Assembly (NCBI GenBank): GCA_002392625.1
Contig: DGHJ01000024.1
Span: 8,431 to 31,523, forward strand
Reading direction: 5' to 3'
DNA length: 23,093 bases
Source of the DNA: Oscillospiraceae bacterium UBA3851
Lineage (GTDB): Bacteria; Bacillota; Clostridia; Oscillospirales; Oscillospiraceae
Below are positions 7,838 through 14,900 of this stretch, in pieces; within the stretch, counting starts at the first letter, position 1; the number at the start of each line of letters is the position of its first letter. The translations under genes and the position numbers were made by a program. The notes beneath the pieces are model-generated. The model searched no databases. It saw only the letters and a program-made list of their open reading frames with translations, and was not told the origin of the DNA.

Positions 7838-9301
7838 TCACACCGCCCACTCCACGTGGGCCGTGTGCTCCGACACCTCCACGCGCCGGATGAACTGGGC
7901 GGCCACCAGCTTCTTCTCGTCGAAGGGCAGGTCATCGAATACCACCCGCTCCGGCAGATGGGGCCGCTGCTTCTCCCGCTGGCGCTGGCGCAGCACCTCC
8001 TGCCGCTCCGCCTCCAGCCGCTGCAATGCCCGCTGGATATAGGTGTTGGACATATCCTGGCTCTCGGCGAATGCGTCCACCAGCCGATCCGCCCGGCGGT
8101 CCAGCTCCTCCAGCCTGGCGGCGTAAACGTCCTTCTCCGCCGCGGGCTGCTCCACGGGGCAACGGTCAATGAGCTCCTGCAGCTCCCGGGCCACAGTCTC
8201 CTCTAGCTCCGTCAGGTTTACGCGGATGGTGGCGTCGCACCGGGCATTGTTGTACCGTCCGCTGCAGTTCATCCAGCGGTACTCCTTCTCCGTCTGGATC
8301 TTCACGCTGTAGCCGCACTTGGCGCACTTCAGCAGCCCCGTCAGCCAGGTGTGGGTGCCGGCATTGCCATTATGTACCTGTGCGTTGTGCCGCAGCTTTT
8401 CCTGCACCGTCAGCCACAGCGCCGCGTCCACCAGTCCCACGCTCCGCAGCACCGTCAAATGGTGCTCCTTCACGTTGGTGTACTTCCGCTCATTGGGTTC
8501 CCGCTTGCCGAACAGGAAAGCGTTGTGTACCCCGTCAAAGGCCTCCGCAGGCGAATCCACCTGGACGCCCAGCGCCTGATAGTGGAGCATCACCTGCTCG
8601 TCCGCCTTTACATAGAGCGGGCTGTGGAGCATACGGGACAGGGTGCTGGAGTCCCAGAAGTCCCGCTTTGCCCCGGGGATCATCCGGTTGTTCAGCTCCT
8701 TCACCACCGACCCCAGCGTGGCGCCGGGCTGTGCGTACAGGGAAAAAATCTCCTGCACGACGGCGGCGGTCTTGTCGTCGGGGACCAGTGAGGCGTAGCT
8801 GCGCCCGCTGCTGTCCACCGCCCTGCCCAGGGTGAAGCCGTAGGGCGCCGGACCGCCGGGCCAGGCGCCCTGTCCGGCCCGGGCGGCGTAGTTGTCATGG
8901 ACACGCTCCGACGTGGTCTCCCGCTCCAACTGGGCGAACACCATGATGATGTGCAGCATGGCGCGTCCCATGGGGCTGGCGGTGTCGAAGTTCTCCGTCA
9001 CGGAGATGAACTCCACGTTGTGCTTCTGCAGCGTCTTCCACAGCTGGGAGAAGTCCGCAATGGACCGGGAGAAGCGGTCCAGGCGGTAAACGTAGATCTT
9101 GCTGATTTTCCCTGCCCGGATGTCCTTGAGCAGTCGCTGGAAGTCGGGGCGGTCGGTGTTCTTGCCGGAGTAGCCCCGGTCCTGGTACAGCATGACCTCT
9201 TCCTCGCCCGCCGCGTTGCGGCACATCTCCTGCTGTCCCTCAATGGAGATGCTGTTCTTCTTTTCAATGGACTGGCGGGCATAAATTGCCGCGTACCGCA
9301 T
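7838..9301 (-). CDS. Large serine recombinase (resolvase/invertase type)
   Basis: This is a 487-residue site-specific recombinase that cuts and rejoins DNA through a serine-DNA bond. The N-terminal resolvase domain shows the nucleophile in YARQS (Ser11), the arginine cluster YRLDRFSRS (72-80), and the helix-E start MGRAMLHIIMVFAQLERE (111-128). A recombinase DNA-binding domain spans about 145-290. A zinc ribbon follows with Cys326, Cys329, Cys346 and Cys355 (CAKCGY ... MNCSGRYNNARCD). A coiled coil at about 365-455 ends the protein, as in phage and Tn4451-type large serine recombinases. All catalytic landmarks are intact, so it is probably functional. The start lies 3 bp after the stop of a small upstream gene, suggesting co-translation. 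It could be an integrase/excisionase of an element or a DNA invertase; the length favours the former. Confidence 0.93.
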   Translation of the reverse strand: MRYAAIYARQSIEKKNSISIEGQQEMCRNAAGEEEVMLYQDRGYSGKNTDRPDFQRLLKDIRAGKISKIYVYRLDRFSRSIADFSQLWKTLQKHNVEFISVTENFDTASPMGRAMLHIIMVFAQLERETTSERVHDNYAARAGQGAWPGGPAPYGFTLGRAVDSSGRSYASLVPDDKTAAVVQEIFSLYAQPGATLGSVVKELNNRMIPGAKRDFWDSSTLSRMLHSPLYVKADEQVMLHYQALGVQVDSPAEAFDGVHNAFLFGKREPNERKYTNVKEHHLTVLRSVGLVDAALWLTVQEKLRHNAQVHNGNAGTHTWLTGLLKCAKCGYSVKIQTEKEYRWMNCSGRYNNARCDATIRVNLTELEETVARELQELIDRCPVEQPAAEKDVYAARLEELDRRADRLVDAFAESQDMSNTYIQRALQRLEAERQEVLRQRQREKQRPHLPERVVFDDLPFDEKKLVAAQFIRRVEVSEHTAHVEWAV

Positions 9302-9304
9302 GGC

Positions 9305-9454
9305 TTACGCGATCTTGTGCCGTGGCGCAGCCTTGGCGGCATCCTCCTCCCGGCTCCGGCGGAGTGCGGCGCAGCAGGTCATCCAGGCGTCCTTCAGCGC
9401 CGCGTCGCGCTCCTGTTCGTTGGGATAGGCGGGGTGGGTGTGGGTGATGTCCAT
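9305..9454 (-). CDS. Small 49-residue protein coupled to the serine recombinase
   Basis: This short ORF has an excellent ribosome site (AGGAGG, 7-nt spacer, ATG at 9454) and ends 3 bp before the recombinase start, so the pair is probably one transcript. The product starts MDITHTHPAYPNEQER, has a helix-prone middle with WMTCCAALRRSREED, and ends in the basic PRHKIA. No domain is recognised. It could be a recombination directionality factor, a leader that couples translation, or a regulator of the recombinase. The reading frame and signals are clear; function is unknown. Confidence 0.65.
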   Translation of the reverse strand: MDITHTHPAYPNEQERDAALKDAWMTCCAALRRSREEDAAKAAPRHKIA

Positions 9455-9514
9455 AGGCAGACCTCCTCGACCATACTATGCGGCCTCATGGTCTGTCTTA
9501 CACGGTAACAAGCA

Positions 9515-9591
9515 GGGACTTTGTGTGCCAAAGTCCCATCAGAATCCACCCTTGACCGGGTGGATTCCCTCTTTGGGGGACGCTGTCCCCC
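9515..9591. other. Cluster of three hairpins before mobC (candidate oriT)
   Basis: Three perfect inverted repeats stand one after another: GGGACTTT/AAAGTCCC (9515-9537), AATCCACCC/GGGTGGATT (9543-9566) and GGGGGAC/GTCCCCC (9575-9591). The last ends 23 bp before the mobC start. Transfer origins of mobilisable elements typically lie beside mobC and contain such inverted repeats near the nick site. They lack T-runs on the plus strand, so they are poor terminators. The oriT reading is inferred from position and structure; the nick site is not identified. Confidence 0.45.
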
Positions 9592-9614
9592 AATTCCCCG
9601 AGAAAGGAGAGAGA

Positions 9615-9896
9615 ATGAAAATGGGAAAAGACATCAGAATTGCCGTCCGTGTATCGGCAAAAGAGAAAGAACGGATCCAAGCCAAGGCCCGCAAGTGTGG
9701 GCTGAGCACAACGGAATATGTGAAGCAGAGAGCGTTGGGATATGAACCGCGAGGTGTTCCTCCCAACGTTCTCTTTGTTCTCCTGGAAAAGCTCGGGGAG
9801 CTGGCAGATAAGACCAGCTCCCCGAAGTTGGATCAGGAAATCGATATGCTTCTGCGGCAGATTGCCTCGGCGCTTCTGCTGCCGGAGAAGGGGTGA
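9615..9896 (+). CDS. mobC: MobC-like ribbon-helix-helix relaxosome protein
   Basis: This is a 93-residue basic protein of the kind that helps a relaxase bind and open oriT. The start at 9615 is set by GAAAGGAGAGAGA just upstream. The N-terminus DIRIAVRVSAKEKERIQAKA, then KCGLSTTEYVKQRALG (28-42), is the usual strand-helix-helix pattern of MobC proteins in Clostridia elements. The C-terminal half is helical (VLFVLLEKLGELAD, then DQEIDMLLRQIASALL). A relaxase gene would be expected directly downstream but is absent; only a 48-codon ORF follows, so this is an orphan from a broken or minimal mobilisable element. The family call rests on motif pattern and position. Confidence 0.78.
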   Translation: MKMGKDIRIAVRVSAKEKERIQAKARKCGLSTTEYVKQRALGYEPRGVPPNVLFVLLEKLGELADKTSSPKLDQEIDMLLRQIASALLLPEKG

Positions 9897-9901
9897 TCTC
9901 A

Positions 9902-10048
9902 ATGGCCGTAAGCCCAAAGGTTGTAAAGAGGAAAATTAGTGAAGCGTGCGTTCCTCGAATGACTTTTGAGATGCTCCAATCACGAGACCCATCCGGGGAA
10001 GTCATGGGATGGCTTCGTGATATATCGTTTATGGCGACGAACGACTAA
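9902..10048 (+). CDS. Small 48-residue ORF after mobC, unknown
   Basis: This ORF starts 5 bp after the mobC stop (ATG at 9902). The only purine-rich ribosome site is GAGAAGGGG, at about 9885-9893 inside the end of mobC. The product begins MAVSPKVVKRKISEACVPRM, has a middle with TFEMLQSRDPSGEVMGWLRD, and ends ISFMATND. It could be a genuine small gene translated with mobC, or a remnant of the relaxase region that normally follows mobC. No domain is recognised. Confidence 0.35.
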   Translation: MAVSPKVVKRKISEACVPRMTFEMLQSRDPSGEVMGWLRDISFMATND

Positions 10049-10105
10049 TACAATAAACCATCAGAAATAGCTGCGTTTTCTGCAATCAACTATATGCGTC
10101 AAACA

Positions 10106-10126
10106 GGGCTCGCAATCAGCGAGCCC
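10106..10126. repeat. Perfect inverted repeat downstream of the mobC ORFs
   Basis: An 8-bp stem (GGGCTCGC / GCGAGCCC) with an AATCA loop lies 58 bp after the small ORF that follows mobC. No strong T-run follows on the plus strand, so it is at best a weak terminator. It lies in a roughly 500-bp stretch (10049-10553) otherwise lacking a convincing gene. Confidence 0.55.
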
Positions 10127-10144
10127 CATTCGGCATTCATTTCG

Positions 10145-10543
10145 TCAGTCCCATTTATCCGTTAGAAGAAAATCCCGGATATTCCGGTGTTTGATTCCAT
10201 CTATGCTCATGTCATAGTCATCCAGTGGGACTACATATTTAAAGCAGCCCCATCCAGCGAGACAATCTGAAGCAGTAAGGAAAAACAAAAAGCGGAGAGC
10301 CCAAAAAAGGCGCACTAATCCAAGCGTCTCGCATCGTGTTACCAGACATCGGGGGGCGGGAGGCAACCCCTCCCGCCCCTCGATAAACTGCCGTTGGGTA
10401 CTACCAATGGCATTCTTCCGGCCAAGCTTGTGTTGATGACGCCAAAACCAATCACGGAAAGATGAATTGCATACTTTTACAGCCGCCCAACCTGCCTGAC
10501 ACAAAATGATTATCTGACTGAACCGATGTGCAGCCTTTTTCAA
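10145..10543 (-). CDS. Doubtful ORF in A+T-richer stretch, possibly degenerate
   Basis: A 132-codon frame opens at a TTG with no ribosome site, 10 bp after the stop of the excisionase-like gene on the same strand. Its end (VVPLDDYDMSIDGIKHRNIR, then DFLLTDKWD) reads like natural protein. The middle is interrupted by residues encoded by the GC-rich hairpin at 10353-10379, and the rest is Trp/Cys-rich and unconvincing. It may be the decayed tail of a former gene into which a hairpin repeat landed. No family is recognised. Confidence 0.2.
   Translation of the reverse strand: MKKAAHRFSQIIILCQAGWAAVKVCNSSFRDWFWRHQHKLGRKNAIGSTQRQFIEGREGLPPAPRCLVTRCETLGLVRLFWALRFLFFLTASDCLAGWGCFKYVVPLDDYDMSIDGIKHRNIRDFLLTDKWD
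10353..10379. repeat. GC-rich inverted repeat, REP-like
   Basis: An 11-bp perfect stem (GGGGCGGGAGG / CCTCCCGCCCC) with a 5-nt loop sits in locally A+T-richer sequence. This contrast, and likeness to the hairpins at 4806-4831 and 7778-7798, suggests a dispersed repeat inserted here. Confidence 0.7.
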
Positions 10544-10553
10544 TATGATCGTG

Positions 10554-10796
10554 TTACCGAATCCCGTGCTTAAGCTTCATGCGGTATTCCATGTAGTGCT
10601 TGCTCAGCAGGTAGTCGATGATCTTCACCTTGGGGATGTAATAGGTACAGCGGATGTAGAAGCATTGGACGTGTCCCTCCTTGAGCAGCTTCCGGGCTGT
10701 GCCGTCGGCAATGCCGCCCAGCATGGCGCGGAACTCATTGATGGTGACCACATCGGGAAAGTTGCGGAATCTCTTTTCGTAATCTCTTCTTGTCAT
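10554..10796 (-). CDS. Small excisionase-like helix-turn-helix DNA-binding protein
   Basis: This is an 80-residue protein starting MTRRDYEKRFRNFPDVVTIN. The start at 10796 is preferred because AGGAG lies 7 nt upstream on the minus strand; an ATG two codons earlier would sit almost on that site. The helix-turn-helix segment is EFRAMLGGIADGTARKLLKE (about 21-40), followed by the wing-like HVQCFYIRCTYYIPKVKI and a helical tail. This fold type is used by Xis-like proteins and small regulators in integrative elements of Clostridia, usually near an integrase and an att site. Here a tRNA attachment scar lies about 265 bp away, but no integrase follows. Xis role is inferred; DNA binding is likely. 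Confidence 0.65.
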   Translation of the reverse strand: MTRRDYEKRFRNFPDVVTINEFRAMLGGIADGTARKLLKEGHVQCFYIRCTYYIPKVKIIDYLLSKHYMEYRMKLKHGIR

Positions 10797-11060
10797 GATC
10801 ATTCTCCTATAATTGATTTGTCGATGGCAGATGATCTTGCAAGCTTTGACCTGTTGCGTCCGCTCCTGCGGTTTCGACCTTCAAACGACCTCCGTCTTCC
10901 GACCTTCTGTCGGTCATTTTCTGTGAGCCCCGCAGTAGCTGTCGCAGTGGACTTTCGGGCCTTTTTCGGTCCGTTTTTCCTTGAAACGCCGGGCCCTTTC
11001 AAGTTCTCCAGCGACCTCCGGGGGCTTTCAAAGTCCGCCAACTTCCGAAAAATCCGTATT

Positions 11061-11116
11061 ACTCAAAATCCGTTGGTGGCGACACCGTGTGGGTTCGAGT
11101 CCCACCACCGGCACCA
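11061..11116 (+). tRNA. 3' half of tRNA-Leu (anticodon CAA), att-site scar
   Basis: From the anticodon loop onward the sequence is a good class II tRNA: loop CTCAAAA, then TCCGT, a long variable arm (TGGTG-GCGA-CACC), T-arm GTGGG-TTCGAGT-CCCAC (11089-11105), acceptor strand CACCGGC, discriminator A and encoded CCA (11114-11116). The upstream half is missing: no D-arm is present, nothing pairs with the acceptor strand, and the bases before the loop (ATTA) do not pair with TCCGT. The break exactly at the anticodon loop is what site-specific integration into a tRNA gene leaves at the far end of an element. It should not give a working tRNA. Confidence 0.85.
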
Positions 11117-11118
11117 TC

Positions 11119-11155
11119 AAAAAGCAGTGATTTGTCTACCAAATCACTGCTTTTT
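11119..11155 (+). terminator. Terminator of the tRNA-Leu gene
   Basis: A 16-bp perfect stem with a TCTAC loop ends in TTTTT and begins 3 bp after the CCA end. Its arms are AAAAAGCAGTGATTTG and the exact complement. It is the natural terminator of the original tRNA gene, left behind with the truncated 3' half. It is symmetric and could act on both strands. Confidence 0.9.
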
Positions 11156-11330
11156 GAATGATGTTTGCCCTGCCGGGCAAATGATGCTGCCTTCGGCAAT
11201 GATGCCGCTTTGCTAATGATGTGTGCCTTCGGCACATAGGGGCAAACATCGCATCATTGCGAGCAAAGCGAGCAGCATCATTTCGGAGCGAAGCGGAGAA
11301 ACATCATTGCGACCGGAGGGGGCAACGTCA
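11156..11330. repeat. Multi-hairpin inverted array (ATGATG / CATCAT units)
   Basis: The left half has four ATGATG units (11158, 11181, 11199 and 11217). Most are followed by a tiny hairpin: TTTGCCC-TGCC-GGGCAAA, TGCC-TTC-GGCA and TGTGCC-TTC-GGCACA. The right half has three CATCAT units (about 11252, 11276 and 11302) separated by repeats of GCGAGC and GGAGCGAAGCGGAG. GATGTTTGCCC (11160-11170) is exactly complementary to GGGCAAACATC (11240-11250), so the halves can fold onto each other as a long branched cruciform or RNA. No ORF fits. I recognise no named RNA family. Confidence 0.7.
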
Positions 11331-11363
11331 CTACGCCGTAAGGCCCTCTTTAAGGGAAAGATG

Positions 11364-11386
11364 AACAAGCAGGCGCTTGTGTGCCC
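11364..11386 (+). other. Second copy of the oriT-like AACAAGCAGG...TTGTGTGCC motif
   Basis: AACAAGCAGG-CGC-TTGTGTGCC here matches AACAAGCAGG-GACT-TTGTGTGCC at 9507-9529 apart from the central bases and one gap. Here ACAAGC/GCTTGT form a short hairpin with loop AGGC. The other copy starts the hairpin cluster before mobC. It may be a second transfer-origin or recombination motif, or chance similarity. Confidence 0.3.
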
Positions 11387-11394
11387 AAAAACAT

Positions 11395-11418
11395 GACCAC
11401 CGGCTTCTGCCGGTGGTC
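11395..11418 (-). terminator. Terminator after the 128-residue gene
   Basis: A perfect 10-bp stem (GACCACCGGC / GCCGGTGGTC) has a 4-nt loop. On the minus strand it is followed by ATGTTTTTGG, 21 bp after the stop of the small unknown gene, so it likely ends the leftward transcript of the surface-protein region. Confidence 0.75.
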
Positions 11419-11438
11419 ATATCTTTGTTTATGCGTGC

Positions 11439-11825
11439 TTATCCATTCACGATCTTTGTGATCTTGGCGACGACGTCATTCACATAGTCATCCCGGCCGA
11501 ACTCCGTTGAAAGACCGAAGCCGTTTTTCATATCCGCTGTCCGGATGCTGAAGCCGTTGCTCTCGATGGAGCTCTCCTGGATGTTGGGCCTTACGGTGAT
11601 CACGTTGCCTTTGACCGTCACGAGCAGCTGCAGCTCCAATCTCGGCTCGCGCTTGAAGGTGATGCGCTTGCCCAGAAAACTGGTCAGCTTGAAGGGCACG
11701 GGGAATTCGTCCTTATGCCGGTCGAGAAGGTCATACAACTCTTCGACGGTCATGCTTCGGCCCATCTCGATCTTCCTGGGAACTGCTGAGTAAGCTGCTT
11801 TTTTCAGATCATCTTTGATTGACAT
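11439..11825 (-). CDS. 128-residue cytoplasmic protein of unknown function
   Basis: The start at 11825 has AGGAGG with a 7-nt spacer. The product begins MSIKDDLKKAAYSAVPRKIE and has a helical segment MTVEELYDLLDRHKDEFPVP. A mixed strand region (FLGKRITFKREPRLELQLLV, then VKGNVITVRP) and an Asp/Val-rich end follow. There is no signal peptide or membrane helix. It lies 158 bp downstream of the giant Cna-B gene on the same strand and is closed by a terminator, so it may be read through from that operon or have its own promoter. No family is recognised, and co-function with the surface proteins is only a guess. Confidence 0.75.
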   Translation of the reverse strand: MSIKDDLKKAAYSAVPRKIEMGRSMTVEELYDLLDRHKDEFPVPFKLTSFLGKRITFKREPRLELQLLVTVKGNVITVRPNIQESSIESNGFSIRTADMKNGFGLSTEFGRDDYVNDVVAKITKIVNG

Positions 11826-11983
11826 TGCGTTACCTCCTTGTTGTTTTAGACGGAGAAAAACTCCGGCAGATCAAGATGACGATCGCTGTTCCGTTTCAGT
11901 ATGGATATGATACGAATTCTGACGGAACGATATCGCAAACGGGCCGTCCTGCGCAATACGGTGGAAATGTGATCCGATCCATA

Positions 11984-14900
11984 TTACTTGACCGCCTGGT
12001 CATCTCCGCAGTTGTGGAGCCAGTAGGGGGCGGTCCGCTTCGCTTCGAAGAACGCCTGGGTGACCATCCCGGAAGAGATGCGAACCTTACCGGCGGTCAG
12101 GGCGTTCTCCCCATGGGAGGCAGCGGGATCCTCGGCCGAGAAGGCGCGGGAAATGGAGGCATTGTACCGCCAGCTCCAGTCGCTCTCTTCTGTGACGGTG
12201 TATTCACCGGCCGGTAAGCCGGCCACTGTGACGCTCCCTTCCGTGGCATCCGGGGCCAGCGTAACCATGACACGAAGCGAAATCCCGGCCTGATCACCGC
12301 TTTCAACGGCTTCGGTCTGCGCTCCTTCGATCCGGAACACGAAGGTCTGCTCCTTCCAGGCGTCGGCAGCAGTGCGGCTGATGTGCAGCACCAGCTTGCC
12401 CTCCGCCACCTTTGTGTTGATCACGTTGTAGCCGTCATAGCTGGTCTTGTAGCCCTCCACCGGATCCTCCGCAATGGTATACACGATGGCCTTCCCGTCC
12501 TTCGTCTTCGGCTGATCCGGGAAGCTGTACTTCCATTCGCCGGCCTTGGACGTCACGGCAGAGGCGACCTCCTGGCCGTCGGCAAGCAGACGGATCGTGA
12601 TGGTTTCCGGACGGTTTTCTTCCTCATCGTCCTTCCAGATCTTCTGGCCGGAGATGGTGAACCGGTCCTTGTGCCAGGTGTTGATGAGGTCGTATCCGTC
12701 GGTCTCGCAGGTGTAGTCGTCCTTGTATTCGTAGTCCTCCGGGTACTCCTCCGAAACCACATAGGTCGCGTCCTCATCCGCATCCTCCGGCAGCTCCAGC
12801 GACCAGGTCCACTCGTCCTGACCCTCGAAGTCCGCCTTCTTCAGCTCAATGGGAGAGCCTTCGATGTCCTTGTCTCCGTCCTTGATATGGATGGTGAGCG
12901 TATCCGGCCGTTTTGCCTCCTCGTCGTCCTTCCAGATCTTGGCGCCTCTGAGAGTGTTGTCGTCCTCGCTGTCCCAGGTGATCTGGATATTGATGACGTT
13001 GGCCATCAGATGCCAGTCGTCCAGCAGGGTCGACGGGCCGAAATCCTTGATGTCGTCCATGGTCAGGGACTTGACTTTCTCCAGGGCGGCACCGGCCAAT
13101 TTGGAGAAATCCAGCAAATCCCCCGGATCGGTGATCCCCATGAAGGTCCTGATCGCCTTTGTGGGGATGCTGATATATTTGTCGAAGGGGTTGAAGGATA
13201 CGGGGATATCGACCTTGGTAATATATTTGACGATCTGCCGGATGACCTCGCTGGAGAGCTCCGCACCCTTATACTCCATGGGGATTCCCATGTTGTATTT
13301 GCTGACGACGAACGTTGCCTTCCAGTGGCTGTCCTCGTCCGCCTTGTCCATGGCCACCGTCGGGATTTTCACGCCGAAGATCTTCTCTGCCAGCTTGCCG
13401 ATGATGCTCACATCCACGCCGATGGTCAGCTCGCTCAGCGTCGTCAGTATGTCCTTGCCGCCCTCCTCCGGGTTGATGACCGGGAACTCATAGCTCAGCA
13501 CGCTGCCAAGGTCGACGCCCAGGGAGCCGGCAAGATCGGCGGCATTGTCCAGCGCGCCGGCCTTGGGCTTGCACATCAGCACCAGCCACGCCGAATCCGG
13601 GATATCGTCCCCGTTCAGGCTGATGACGTCCTCGCCGCCGATGGTGATCCAGCGCTTGATCACATCGATCTCCAGGATCGCCTTGTTGGTGATGGTAAAG
13701 GTATTGCCGTCCCGGTCGTAGGACACGCTGTATTTTGTGACGTGGGCGTCCTCCGTGCCGCCGGAGAGGACGGATGCGTAAGCGCCTACATGATAGGTCA
13801 CGGCGTTGGTCTCCGGCTTGTCGTCGCCGTCCTTTCCCTTGACCTCGTCATCATCCTCGTCGTAGACGATCCGTCCCTCCGCGCAGGCAAAGTCCAGCTG
13901 CTCCATCAGCTTGTCATAGAGCGTCTGCGGCGTAGCGTTCAGCTTGTCCAGCAGCTTGTCGTAGCCCTGATCCGCCGCGTTCCGAATTCCTTCGGGCAGG
14001 CCGTCCCAATAGGTCTTGCCCTCGGTCTTGAGCCGGTTGAGCCACTCGTCGTACTTGTCCTTGCCCTGGTTGATGAGGTCGCGAAGCTTGCCGCCCAGCT
14101 CCTGCAGGGCCGTTTCCTCCTTCAGCTCCCGGACGCGGAACTCCGCGCCGTCGCCGCCGATTCCGTCCACAAATATGTTGGCCTTCCAGTCGTTGTCACC
14201 GCTCAGCTCCACCAGCTTGACGGTTTTCCAGGTATCACCGCTCTTCTTCTGGACAACGACCTGGATGCTGTCCGGCCGGTCATGCTTCTCCAGATCGATG
14301 TCCCATTCCTTTTCAATGGTGACCGTGGGATAGACGTTGGTGAAGATCACCCGATCCGACGTGTTTCCATTGGTGGGGATCATGTCCTCTCCGTCCTCGC
14401 CGACCCAGCTCTTAAAGCTCACCTCTCCGGTGTCGCTGTCCGTTGTTCTGAGGATCAGAATCTGCTTCTCCTTCTCATCGTAGACGCAGTTTTCGTTTTC
14501 TCCCTTCTCCTCCTGGATGGCGTAGAGGTACAGGCCGTCCTCATCGATCAAAAATCCCGCCTTCGTCTCGCCGGCGCCGGTGATCCGGAGCTCCTCCGTC
14601 AGCGGCGCAGGGAATTCCTGGCCCTCGCTGTCGCCTTCGGCCTTCGGCCGGACCTTGAAGATGTATTCCTCCTCACCCTCCGTGGGGTTGCCCTCGACGG
14701 TCTTTTTGACAGTGACCGGGTAATAGCCCGTCAGCCTGTTGATGACGTTGACCGTCCATGAACGGGAATCCTCGTCGTAGGACGGGTGGGAATAGCTTGT
14801 GCTGTAGCCGGTTACATGGCTCTCCAGCAAGGAGTAGCTCAGGGGATTTCCCTGTTGGTCCCTGCCCGGAAGGAGCTCTTTCTTGTAGGTGCCGTCTCCG

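Larger units (their letters stand above)
7838..11116. mobile_element. Remnant integrative/mobilisable element region (limits uncertain)
   Basis: A cluster of mobility functions lies between the yhaM gene and a tRNA fragment: a large serine recombinase with a coupled small gene, a hairpin cluster next to MobC, an excisionase-like DNA-binding protein, and a tRNA-Leu 3' half that looks like an attachment scar. No relaxase, coupling protein, type IV secretion gene or tyrosine integrase is present. The stretch from about 9900 to 10550 is visibly richer in A+T than its neighbours. It may be a nest of two partial elements, since serine recombinases do not usually target tRNA genes. The right limit is set by the tRNA fragment. 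The left limit is a guess, and no intact partner tRNA is in the window. Confidence 0.5.

Noticed and set aside
10799..11041. 80-codon minus-strand ORF between the excisionase-like gene and the tRNA fragment
   Set aside because: It has a TTG start without a ribosome site and a product rich in Arg, Ser and Lys without domain features, and it overlaps the ribosome site of the next gene. It may be chance in this stretch.
11156..11330. CRISPR array
   Set aside because: Repeats are only about 6 bases, spacers are hairpins rather than unique sequence, and the two halves are inverted to each other; no cas genes are present.
12383..14761. 792-codon ORF on the plus strand opposite the giant Cna-B gene
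   Set aside because: It is an antisense shadow: no ribosome site, low-complexity Leu/Val/Asp/His composition, and the minus-strand frame has clear signal peptide and domain motifs.
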